Made by a program: the position numbers and the translations under genes. Positions 7,364-14,736 of a DNA stretch of 17,702 nucleotides are shown here, in pieces (positions within the stretch are counted from its first letter, which is position 1; every line of letters begins with the position of its first letter). The stretch covers positions 1 through 17,702 of the forward strand of contig MU603151.1 of NCBI GenBank assembly GCA_025201865.1, given 5' to 3'. The notes under the pieces were generated by a model. That model made no database searches, was not told the origin of the DNA, and worked only from the letters and a program-made list of their open reading frames with translations. Source of the stretch: Ramicandelaber brevisporus. Lineage: Eukaryota > Kickxellomycota > Ramicandelaberales > Ramicandelaberaceae.

Positions 7364-9769
7364 TTATCGAGATGAAATGAAGTTAGAAAGATTAGAGATT
7401 GTTAGGGGAAGCTGAGAGTATCCAGAGTAAGTTGAGGATGTTGGAGATGGAAATGAATCACGCATTTTGATACGGGCTAATGGGGCGACAGAAGGCCGAC
7501 CGTGAGCACATTGGAACGGATAGACGCAATTTGACAGCCGTTGAACCAGATCAGTGCACTCGGAGTGGTTGAGCTTGTCTTCGAATCGAACAGCACTGTG
7601 ACATGCTCGGGAGCAAAGTATATCGAATATTGTGCGTGGACACGTTCGGACAAATCGAAGTAGCTCGCTTGACCATCGATCATCGCTTCTAAGAGGTGTT
7701 TTGTTTGAATAGTCAGTGCATTTCCATTGGATTGGCTGGTTGATTAGTTCACAGCAGACTCTATCGACGAAGGATGAAGCATACTGGTGGTCAGATGCCA
7801 GCCGGGAGTGATAAACTACATGAGCTGCAGTCAAACAAAGCATCGTGTCGGACAGTGGGATGGTGTAGATGCCATAAACTTCCAATCGCTGTACCAGAGT
7901 ATCCAAGAGTCTTCCAGTTCCATCGTCGTGTTCCATCACATCAGCCGACAGTCTAACTTCAATGTTATCTTCGAATGTTCGAATTGCATCTGAAGATTGA
8001 GCTGAGGCAGATTGCACTCGTCTTGCATGTTCAATGATATCCAAGATCATTAACTCCAGTCTAATTCTCTCATCTGCTGCATGCTGGTCAACTGCCACCA
8101 GTGACAATGAGCCATCAGCACTATTCAACAATGAGATGAGAATTAGTTTGAGATATGCCTGATTTATTACATGCAACTTTACACTTGGATCACGTCCAGC
8201 CAATTGATCCTTTGTTATCGTAATCTGTGGAGCACATTCCACTTGCCACTGATGGTCTGGTGGTGTGCTGCTGACTTTTGACGAGGTGTTTGCAAAATGT
8301 TCGGATGTAGTGCCAGTGGGAATGAGGCGTCTTCTTGCTGATGGCTGCACAGTGAGTGGAGTAAACACTGTGGGAATCTGACTTGGTGATGGCTGTCGTT
8401 GCTGTCGCTGTCGCTGCTGTTGCTGCTGTTGTTGCTGTTGTTGTACAATATCTGCACTGGACATTGTCCTCACACCTGTTGTATTTGTTGTACTTGGCAG
8501 AAATAGTGATGCTGTGAGACTTGTGCCGGTAGTGTATCCATATCTTCTACTCCAAACAGCCCGATGGCTTCCCTCGGAGAATGCTTGTCTCAGCAATGAC
8601 TGGGATGATCCAACTGGATGTCGAGATGGCTGAACAGTTGAAGGTGTAGACACTGAACACTTTGCTGGTACAATGTGGGTGACAAATGCCGTGCGAAGGC
8701 TATTGATTAGTTGACCAGATTCAGGTGCATCTAACAATACACTTGGCTGTCTGATATTGCCCATTGTGGTTACTGCAATAAAGTAGATGAACCGGGCAGT
8801 TGAAGGCGATGCCAATGTCGTATTCTCGCTTGAATACGATCTAAGCTGCTGGTTGATTACATCGTGAAGACTTGATGGAGCTTTGATGAGTACATTGTCC
8901 ACATAAACGCACTGATGACGTTTTGATATCCTCGATTCCACTGCTGCTGAGTAGTAGCCATCAAATGAGTACCCATTTGAATCATCTATATATCGCAGCC
9001 GCTGTAAAGATCCTATTAGAGCCGCGCCACCTCCAACAATCGACGATATCCGCTGTAATGACACTCCATTGCTACTGACAGAACCAGGCACCGCAGCAAG
9101 TCCAAATGAATTCTTTGTAAATGACACATCGTTAACTCTAAAGGATATCTGCGGAAATATAACTGAAATTGCTTCGATATACCTTGCAATCTCGCGTGAC
9201 AATCTCGACGCATCGCCCGGGTCTGCTGTGAACTGTGCTTGTCTGACTGGGAATCCGCGATATATATCATGTAGAGCTATTCGAGTGCCTGTTCGTATCC
9301 TCAGTGCTGTGTCACCATTGTCGTCATTGCGATGTAAAAGAGATGGTGAGCTCCGAACGACTGAAGCTGGATGTGAATCACTCAATACAACAGACTGACA
9401 CTCAATCTCACCAGCTGATGGTGACAATGAACAGGATACAATTTCAACTGTAGCAACATGTGCAAGCTGTGATACAACCGAAGTGGTCGATGCAGATGTC
9501 GCTGTAACTGCGGCTGCATTGGATGAGATGTCCTCTAGTTCCTCGATGCTGAATCCAGTTCCATTGTCTGTCACTTGCACAAACAACCTAGGCAAATCTA
9601 GTCGAACGTATACCCAAGTCGCGCTTGAAGCTGTAGCCAGCTGTATCAGCGCAGCAACGCTCTCGAGCGGCCCAACAAACCGAGATGCTGCCGCAATCTT
9701 GTCTCGAGTATTCTGTCCAAGCAGCTCAATCTGTTGTTGCCGTTGCTGCGCTCGTCTCATTGTCGACAT
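7364..9769 (-). CDS. MLH3: DNA mismatch-repair/meiotic endonuclease subunit Mlh3 with degenerate ATPase site (801 aa)
   Basis: The endonuclease domain is clear. It has DQHAADERIRLE (561-572), an ACH (722-724) where the family usually has ACR, and YPFQCAHGRPSVAPL (750-764), which is typical of Mlh3. With Mlh1, Mlh3 nicks DNA at mismatches and at double Holliday junctions to make crossovers. Residues 14-180 align with the MutL GHKL ATPase: KIAA at 24-27, TDNGTGF at 67-73 and GT...LHDIYRGFPVR at 161-176. The residues that hydrolyse ATP are absent. The catalytic Glu position is Ala40, the Mg-binding Asn is Leu44, the following Asp is Ala, and the ATP-lid/GFRGEAL motif (about 92-104) is replaced by Ser/Thr/Val sequence. 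A Gln-rich linker (443-459) lies in mid-protein. The frame is intact throughout, which argues against a dead gene. Identity is sure; loss of ATPase is inferred from motifs. Confidence 0.93.
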   Translation of the reverse strand: MSTMRRAQQRQQQIELLGQNTRDKIAAASRFVGPLESVAALIQLATASSATWVYVRLDLPRLFVQVTDNGTGFSIEELEDISSNAAAVTATSASTTSVVSQLAHVATVEIVSCSLSPSAGEIECQSVVLSDSHPASVVRSSPSLLHRNDDNGDTALRIRTGTRIALHDIYRGFPVRQAQFTADPGDASRLSREIARYIEAISVIFPQISFRVNDVSFTKNSFGLAAVPGSVSSNGVSLQRISSIVGGGAALIGSLQRLRYIDDSNGYSFDGYYSAAVESRISKRHQCVYVDNVLIKAPSSLHDVINQQLRSYSSENTTLASPSTARFIYFIAVTTMGNIRQPSVLLDAPESGQLINSLRTAFVTHIVPAKCSVSTPSTVQPSRHPVGSSQSLLRQAFSEGSHRAVWSRRYGYTTGTSLTASLFLPSTTNTTGVRTMSSADIVQQQQQQQQQQRQRQQRQPSPSQIPTVFTPLTVQPSARRRLIPTGTTSEHFANTSSKVSSTPPDHQWQVECAPQITITKDQLAGRDPSVKLHVINQAYLKLILISLLNSADGSLSLVAVDQHAADERIRLELMILDIIEHARRVQSASAQSSDAIRTFEDNIEVRLSADVMEHDDGTGRLLDTLVQRLEVYGIYTIPLSDTMLCLTAAHVVYHSRLASDHQYASSFVDRVCCELINQPIQWKCTDYSNKTPLRSDDRWSSELLRFVRTCPRTIFDILCSRACHSAVRFEDKLNHSECTDLVQRLSNCVYPFQCAHGRPSVAPLARIKMRDSFPSPTSSTYSGYSQLPLTISNLSNFISSR

Positions 9770-9868
9770 TATTTTCCAGTCAAAATTTCACAGCTCCAAC
9801 TCCAAAAATACATAAAAAAAAAAAAAACAGAGACGATAACGACGTTTGTGCGATAGATCAGCATAGCG
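9770..9868. promoter_or_regulatory. 99-bp divergent promoter between MLH3 and mS23 genes with A14 tract
   Basis: The whole divergent control region is 99 bp and contains a pure A14 tract (9814-9827). No TATA box was seen. It joins a mismatch-repair/meiotic gene and a mitochondrial ribosomal protein gene, which have no obvious functional link, so shared chromatin opening rather than shared regulation is the likely explanation. Confidence 0.5.
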
Positions 9869-10849
9869 ATGACGGTTGTGAAGATTGCAGCTAAGGCTGT
9901 ACCAGCACAGATGGCAGCCCGTTTGCAAGCGAAGCTCGTGGACCGCGCTCCAGCATGGCTCGCCGCCACCACCAAAGTCCCACCAGCCGCCAGCACTCTG
10001 CGCAGAACAACTCGTCTTGCTCAAGTCGTTCCGCACAGCTACGAAGTGAGCACTCAGGAGCGTCAGCAGCAGCGCGAACAGCAATCGGCCAGCGACAAGA
10101 ATATCAAGCTGCGTCGCTACTCCAACAAACAGCTCAAATACAAGGGCTTCACTGTGCCCAAAATTGTGTATCCAGAAGATGAGCTGCGCGTGCATTTTTA
10201 TAAAGAGCATCCGTACGAATTGTTGCGCATTCCAAAGTCAATGGTGGAAGAAGGCATTCCAGAACCAGCGTTTGATATTCGTAAACTGGCAGCGCGTGAT
10301 CAGCATTTGACAGACGCTCAGCGTGGCATGCTGGGTCTTCCACCACGCGCATCGTCATCGTCATCGGCGAATGCGGCGACTACTACTGCTGAAATGACAC
10401 CGCGTGTTACTGGAGAAGATGTGATTCAGTATCAAATGTGGTTGATGAGCCGTAAGGTTGCTGGTCTTACTCGCCATCAAGCGTATGCTCGTGCCATTGC
10501 AGTGTTTAACGAGATTCGCTGGCGTGAGGACGCTGAGGAGCGCCTGGCTATTGACCAGGCTCGCGCGTTTGATTTGCACTATGCACAGAGTGACATTTCG
10601 AGCACTTTGAACGCTGTTGTGAATGCAGAGACGACGGATGATCTTGCCAAGATTAAGATGCCATCGCCAATCAAGAATGTCATCCCGCTGAGACCAGACA
10701 CTGAGAAGGGCATTGCTTGTGAGACAGCTGCTCTGATTGCTAGTCAGGACGTCATTGTGCGCAGATTGGAGTACCGCAAGATGGCATCCACCACTTCGGA
10801 GAAGTCGTTTGCTGAAATGGGTGAAGCCGAGGCTGAAACCGAAGCTTAA
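9869..10849 (+). CDS. Mitochondrial small-subunit ribosomal protein mS23 (Rsm25 family, 326 aa)
   Basis: The core signature IVYPEDELRVHFYKEHPYELL (99-119) followed by RIPKSMVEEG matches the fungal mS23/Rsm25 pattern of a YPED-LR-x2-F-x2-HP-(W/Y)-EL-x-R-P motif. A second family block begins TGEDVIQYQMWLM (about 180) and continues through HQAYARAIAVFNEIRWREDAE. The N-terminus (MTVVKIAAKAVPAQMAARLQ) is Ala/Arg/Lys-rich without acidic residues, consistent with mitochondrial import. It also fits the family's internal start, AARLQAKLVDRAPAWLAA, then PPAASTLRR. The protein is a structural component of the mitochondrial ribosome small subunit. A Ser/Ala/Thr spacer (161-174) and a Glu-rich tail are additions. 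ATG 9869 is the first in the frame, and AATAAA at 10919-10924 follows the stop by about 70 nt. Confidence 0.88.
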   Translation: MTVVKIAAKAVPAQMAARLQAKLVDRAPAWLAATTKVPPAASTLRRTTRLAQVVPHSYEVSTQERQQQREQQSASDKNIKLRRYSNKQLKYKGFTVPKIVYPEDELRVHFYKEHPYELLRIPKSMVEEGIPEPAFDIRKLAARDQHLTDAQRGMLGLPPRASSSSSANAATTTAEMTPRVTGEDVIQYQMWLMSRKVAGLTRHQAYARAIAVFNEIRWREDAEERLAIDQARAFDLHYAQSDISSTLNAVVNAETTDDLAKIKMPSPIKNVIPLRPDTEKGIACETAALIASQDVIVRRLEYRKMASTTSEKSFAEMGEAEAETEA

Positions 10850-11083
10850 CTTTAAGGACTCATCCTCTCTTCTAGCTAACTCTTGATTATAAACATAAAC
10901 ACGCACAAATTGTTTAAAAATAAAATGAAATGGAAAAAGTAATGATTTGTTCATGGCGTTAAAGGAAATTGACAGTGCATGAAAGGTGGCATCAAAAGGA
11001 CGAGGTGGAAGTGAAGGGGAAAGTGAGATAGAAGTGAAGGGGGAAAGTACATAGGTGGTATGAATAGTAAAGTAGAAAAAGTA
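10850..11083. terminator. Convergent 3' ends of mS23 and W2-domain protein genes
   Basis: This 234-bp spacer has AATAAA (10919-10924) for the plus gene. It also has a purine-rich plus strand with an imperfect direct repeat GAAGTGAAGGGGAAAGT at about 11008-11024 and 11031-11048. On the minus strand this makes the W2 gene's 3' flank pyrimidine-rich. No gene was seen. Confidence 0.55.
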
Positions 11084-13960
11084 TTACAAGAGGCGACCCG
11101 TTGATAGAGTGCCGTCGGAATCAACAAGAGAAGTAACCTGTGCAAACCGGATTGTGCGTGGTGAGCCATGTGGACTAGGTTTCCCTTCAGAGTCTGGCAT
11201 TGGTGCTGTAGGAAAAGCAACGACAGGAGGTGGATTCTGCAGAATGATATCAGCAAAGCACAGGTTGGGCACGTCATCATCATCATCCTCTTCCTCATCT
11301 TCATCAACAGCAGCAGCATGGCGGGCACGAATGGCAGGCGAAACGTCACTGAAGCTGCCCTCAAAGCAGCTGCTGTCATCTTCGGCATCATCTTCGTTGT
11401 CAGACTCGGATACTGACAGCAAAAAGCCAACCAAGCGCTCACTCTTGGAACGCAGCTGCTCGCTGCCCAGTCCATGGGATGGAGACTGCCACCAGCATAT
11501 TATGGAGTCGTCAGTCAGCAGGTCATGCTCGTAGAATGTCTTGAGGATGTGGACATGAAGAGGCAGCAGATGGAAGTAGGAGGCAGAGAAGGCAATCTCC
11601 AATGAGTCCAAAACATGGGCCTGATCATCATCGTTCAACAGATAGTTGAGGAAGATTGGCTGCCACTGTTGTTCAAACTGGACCTTCATCAACTCTGTTG
11701 GTGAGACGCGGACACGCTCAATAGGCAGAGCAGGGCGGACACCAACAGTGGTACCTGGGCTGGTGGCGGGAGACGAGGACGGAGTGGAGAGAAGGACATT
11801 GGAATCACACCAGTTGACAAAGACAGAGACGAGTGCAGACAACAGCTCGGTCTGGGAGGCATCATGCTCAAAGACAAGGTCATCCATGAGCCGTTTAATT
11901 TTGGCAGGCGATGGACGAGACACCATGTACTGAGCAAATGCCTCGCGCACAATCTTGGAGAATGGTGGAGTATCAGAGCCATATGATGAGACACTGGCGT
12001 TGTCATCATCAGCGTCGGCTTCATTCTCAGCATCTTCTTCTTCTTCTTCTTCTTCTTCAATGGACTCAATAATTGGCTCAGGACTGGACTGGTCGTCATC
12101 AGAGCTGGCTGCAAGATCAAATTCATGCGGGAATGCATCGCCACAAATGAGATCAGGATGAGTAGAAACAGGACAGGCAGGTGCTGCACCATCAGTGGCA
12201 TTGTTCTCCACATTCTCATTAATATCATCATCATCGATATCAGAATCAGCATCAGAATCAGAATGAGTATCCTCATCAAAGCTATCGGATTCATCAAAGT
12301 CACTGCCAGAGAAGCCATCGTCAGATCGAGTACCACGCATGATATCGCCCCAGAAGCCATTCTCAACAGATGTGCGATAGTCATCTTCATCAACTACTCC
12401 ACGAATCCCACTACTCTTTCCTCCTCCAACGTTACCACCACCACCAGCACGAACAATAAACAAGTCGGCACGAGTGGACTCAAGCTGTTCTTCCAGCTGT
12501 GATACTCTGTCATGCAGCTCTGCATTTTCTTGGTCACGAAGCAGCAAAACATGCTCGAGGTCTTGTCCTTTAGTAAACTTGTCTTGTAGCATTACTCGAT
12601 AGGTGTTGAGTGACTCTTCCTTGTTGTGCAAGTCGTTGGTCAGCATCGTTATATAAGTGCGCTGGAATTCGAGCTGCTGATTGAGTGTCTTGATTTGGCG
12701 CCGAAGTGCCCGATGAGACACCCGGTGTCGATGACCATGTCGAGACGGGGAATCAGCAGCAGCAGCAGCTACTGCAGTAAGGGATGATGAGAGTTGGACA
12801 GGCGGGACATGCTGCACCTGGGATGACTTGCGAGACAGCACTGGCTCAGAGGAGTTGGATACAGACAGAGACATCATGATGGACGAGGTACGAGTGGCCA
12901 TCTCAAAGGGAAGGTCAGGTTCAGCAAACTTGGCGTTAGAGAGTGCAGGCAGAGACGAAGATGGAACCACAGTGGGATTAGTTGCGGTGGCCATCGCAGT
13001 GGCAGCAGCAGCAGCGGCGGCGGCAGCAGCGACAATGGCTTGAACAGATGTGTCACTGCTCTCACTCAACGGAGGTGTGCTTCCCAGAACAGAGATGGCC
13101 TTGGGTTCAGGAATTGAGGGCGATGCCATCACAGGCATCGAGTACAACATTGCACTAAATGTGCGCTGTGGCGAGAACATGAGTGGCGTCTGGCGAGGGT
13201 GTGCCAATGGTGACTCAGCAGGCTGTGACAAGCGCATGTCATTGGATGAAGATGCAACAGGAATTACTTCACTGAAGGCACGACGGAGACGGGTTGGGCG
13301 AGCCTCAGCTGTTGGACTGACTCTCAAGGAGGTAGAAGGTGCCGCTGCAGCAGGCTGCGTGGATGATGTTCTAAATGTGGCTAGAAGCTGCTGTAGTTTG
13401 CCAAATCTAGCAATTGCAGTGTCACAGGCTGTTTTAAGCAATGGTCTAGAGTCGGTAGTTGGCGCTGATGTGATGGTGGCTGTTGTAGTCGTCGTAGTCG
13501 CTGCAATGGAGTTAACTTGGTCTAGGCAATGACATGATGATAGCTGAGCGCCACAAAGACAAGTAACCTGTCTAATTTCTGGCAATACATCATATGCTGT
13601 ATTTGATGATCCTGGTGAGGAAAATAAGGATGACGGCTCAGGTGAATCTAACAATGAATAATCCGACTCGAGATCGGTTCCACTGCTGTCGTAGCTGCTG
13701 CTTGCTACATCGTCGTCGTCGTCGTCATCACTGACTACGAGGTTGTGGCCATCAAAATAAGGTGGCATGTTAAACGGCATTTGCTGCTGTTGCTGCTGCT
13801 GTTGCTGTGGCTGCTGTGGCTGCTTTTGAGCAGGAATAAAAGATGCGCTAATTGCGGAAAGGTTGGAAATAAAGTTGGACATGTCGTCGGCGATATTGTT
13901 GTTGTTGCTGTTGTTGCTAAATGTAGAGATGTATTGATGTGCGCTAACCCACGAGGTCAT
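11084..13960 (-). CDS. Coiled-coil protein with C-terminal eIF2B-epsilon-type W2 domain (958 aa)
   Basis: Residues 665-852 read as a W2/HEAT domain of the eIF2B-epsilon, eIF5 and eIF4G type. The block FEQQWQPIFLNYL, then DDDQAHVLDSLEIAF, is followed by LHVHILKTFYEHDLLTDDSI, then ICWW (acidic-aromatic box 2), GSEQLRSKSERLVGFLL, and an acidic tail SESDNEDDAEDD that mirrors the eIF2B-epsilon C-terminus. In that family W2 contacts eIF2. The nucleotidyltransferase and left-handed-helix domains of eIF2B-epsilon are absent. In their place are a Gln/Ser/Ala-rich region, a CxC-x6-CxC cluster (134-145), a coiled coil (about 413-504) and acidic stretches (566-580, 635-653). No full-length relative is recognised, so the function is inferred as a scaffold or translation regulator. 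The start is the first ATG of the long frame, but an upstream spliced exon (see 14135-14257) would replace residues 1-6 and add 34. Confidence 0.85.
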   Translation of the reverse strand: MTSWVSAHQYISTFSNNSNNNNIADDMSNFISNLSAISASFIPAQKQPQQPQQQQQQQQQMPFNMPPYFDGHNLVVSDDDDDDDVASSSYDSSGTDLESDYSLLDSPEPSSLFSSPGSSNTAYDVLPEIRQVTCLCGAQLSSCHCLDQVNSIAATTTTTTATITSAPTTDSRPLLKTACDTAIARFGKLQQLLATFRTSSTQPAAAAPSTSLRVSPTAEARPTRLRRAFSEVIPVASSSNDMRLSQPAESPLAHPRQTPLMFSPQRTFSAMLYSMPVMASPSIPEPKAISVLGSTPPLSESSDTSVQAIVAAAAAAAAAATAMATATNPTVVPSSSLPALSNAKFAEPDLPFEMATRTSSIMMSLSVSNSSEPVLSRKSSQVQHVPPVQLSSSLTAVAAAAADSPSRHGHRHRVSHRALRRQIKTLNQQLEFQRTYITMLTNDLHNKEESLNTYRVMLQDKFTKGQDLEHVLLLRDQENAELHDRVSQLEEQLESTRADLFIVRAGGGGNVGGGKSSGIRGVVDEDDYRTSVENGFWGDIMRGTRSDDGFSGSDFDESDSFDEDTHSDSDADSDIDDDDINENVENNATDGAAPACPVSTHPDLICGDAFPHEFDLAASSDDDQSSPEPIIESIEEEEEEEEDAENEADADDDNASVSSYGSDTPPFSKIVREAFAQYMVSRPSPAKIKRLMDDLVFEHDASQTELLSALVSVFVNWCDSNVLLSTPSSSPATSPGTTVGVRPALPIERVRVSPTELMKVQFEQQWQPIFLNYLLNDDDQAHVLDSLEIAFSASYFHLLPLHVHILKTFYEHDLLTDDSIICWWQSPSHGLGSEQLRSKSERLVGFLLSVSESDNEDDAEDDSSCFEGSFSDVSPAIRARHAAAVDEDEEEDDDDDVPNLCFADIILQNPPPVVAFPTAPMPDSEGKPSPHGSPRTIRFAQVTSLVDSDGTLSTGRLL

Positions 13961-14156
13961 AAAGGCGTTGGTGTATTAGTAATAGTGGAAAGTGGTGAGC
14001 TGTGGAAGCTGTTGGAAATAAGTAGGAATGAAGGAAGGAAAGTATTCGCTGCAGATGGCTGTTGGCGCTGTAAATTGGGGGAAGATGCATGAGCAAAAAG
14101 TGGTGGAAAGGGAAACGAGCATCAGTGTCAGTATTCAGTGTTCATAAAGCTCATAC
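13944..14156 (-). other. Candidate 213-nt intron at the 5' end of the W2-protein gene
   Basis: On the minus strand, donor GTATGAG (14156) and acceptor GGTTAG (13945-13944) flank a TACTAAT branch-site match (13981-13975), with no AG between branch and acceptor. Splicing joins the ATG-initiated frame at 14257 to codon 7 of the long frame in phase: exon 1 ends with two bases of a codon and exon 2 supplies the third. The phase match alone has a one-in-three chance. Confidence 0.4.
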
Positions 14157-14257
14157 ACATTGTCAACATTCAAACGCTCAAGCACATAGACACACTCCGC
14201 AGGCGCATCACTCACAAGAAAATGACTCATGGTTGAGGTGACATCGTGCGGGTACAT
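14135..14257 (-). CDS. 40-codon ORF upstream of the W2-protein gene: first exon or uORF
   Basis: ATG is at 14257, directly after an A8 run (minus strand), and TGA is at 14135-14137. The translation begins MYPHDVTSTMSHFLVSDAPA and continues ECVYVLERLNVDNVYELYEH, with a balanced composition unlike the homopolymeric sequence around it. If spliced at 14156 it supplies the N-terminus of the W2 protein (predicted total about 986 aa). If not, it is a 40-codon uORF ending about 175 nt before the main ATG, which would be a start-site control on a gene that itself encodes a translation-factor-like domain. It could also be a separate micropeptide. I cannot decide from sequence alone. Confidence 0.4.
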   Translation of the reverse strand: MYPHDVTSTMSHFLVSDAPAECVYVLERLNVDNVYELYEH

Positions 14258-14286
14258 TTTTTTTCAACGACTAAAAGACAGCATGG

Positions 14287-14604
14287 ATGATACAACAGGC
14301 TCGCTATGAGAAAGGGCTACTGCAGCTGGTGCAACAGGCAATCTCGAGGCAGAAACAAGGAATAGCTTGCCGTCGGCTTTGAAATCGTTCTCACAGATTG
14401 CAGTCGCTGTTGATTGCAGATTATTGGCACACTTTTGCCCACCCCATCTACCGCTTGCTGCTGTTGCTGTTGTTGCTGCTGTTTCTGCTGCTACTACAGT
14501 GCCGCCAACTTCCCAGTCGTTCTCGCTTCATGGCCACAATAGACTACCGCTATCATACCTTTGAAATGACGCTGTTCGAACGTTGCTTTTTGTCGGGAAG
14601 ATGA
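14287..14604 (+). CDS. Doubtful small gene: one frame interrupted by a single TGA
   Basis: ATG 14287 opens a 31-codon frame (MIQQARYEKGLLQLVQQAIS, RQKQGIACRRL) ending at TGA 14380-14382. The same frame is then open for 73 codons to TGA 14602-14604. That part encodes a Leu-rich hydrophobic run from CTG/TTG repeats and a C-terminal MATIDYRYHTFEMTLFERCF. AATAAA (14604-14609) overlaps the second stop. No good splice donor exists to remove the first TGA. Possible readings are two micropeptides, a decayed gene, or chance. The ATG is only 29 bp from the upstream ORF on the other strand, which weakens the case. Confidence 0.2.
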
Positions 14605-14682
14605 ATAAAAAAAATAGATTTTGCGATAAACGAGGCAGATTTGAAGCAAGCAGGGGAATATGACATTTGCGTTCTTCGCCAG

Positions 14683-14732
14683 CCAATATCTGCTCCAATA
14701 ATTTCCTATTGGCTTTCACAGTTTTTTTTTTT
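14683..14732. promoter_or_regulatory. CCAAT-box cluster next to a T11 tract
   Basis: Two CCAAT boxes (14683-14687, 14695-14699) and one inverted ATTGG (14708-14712) are spaced 12-13 bp apart, followed by T11 (14722-14732). CCAAT boxes are bound by the Hap/NF-Y complex in fungi (established knowledge). Which gene they serve is unclear: the small plus-strand ORF beginning at 14737 is 5 nt beyond the T tract. Confidence 0.45.
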
Positions 14733-14736
14733 GTCG

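Noticed and set aside
11689-12393. Minus-strand 234-residue Met/Leu/Ile-rich frame inside the W2 gene
   Set aside because: It is the shifted reading of Asp/Glu/Ser repeat codons in the W2 protein and has no independent support.
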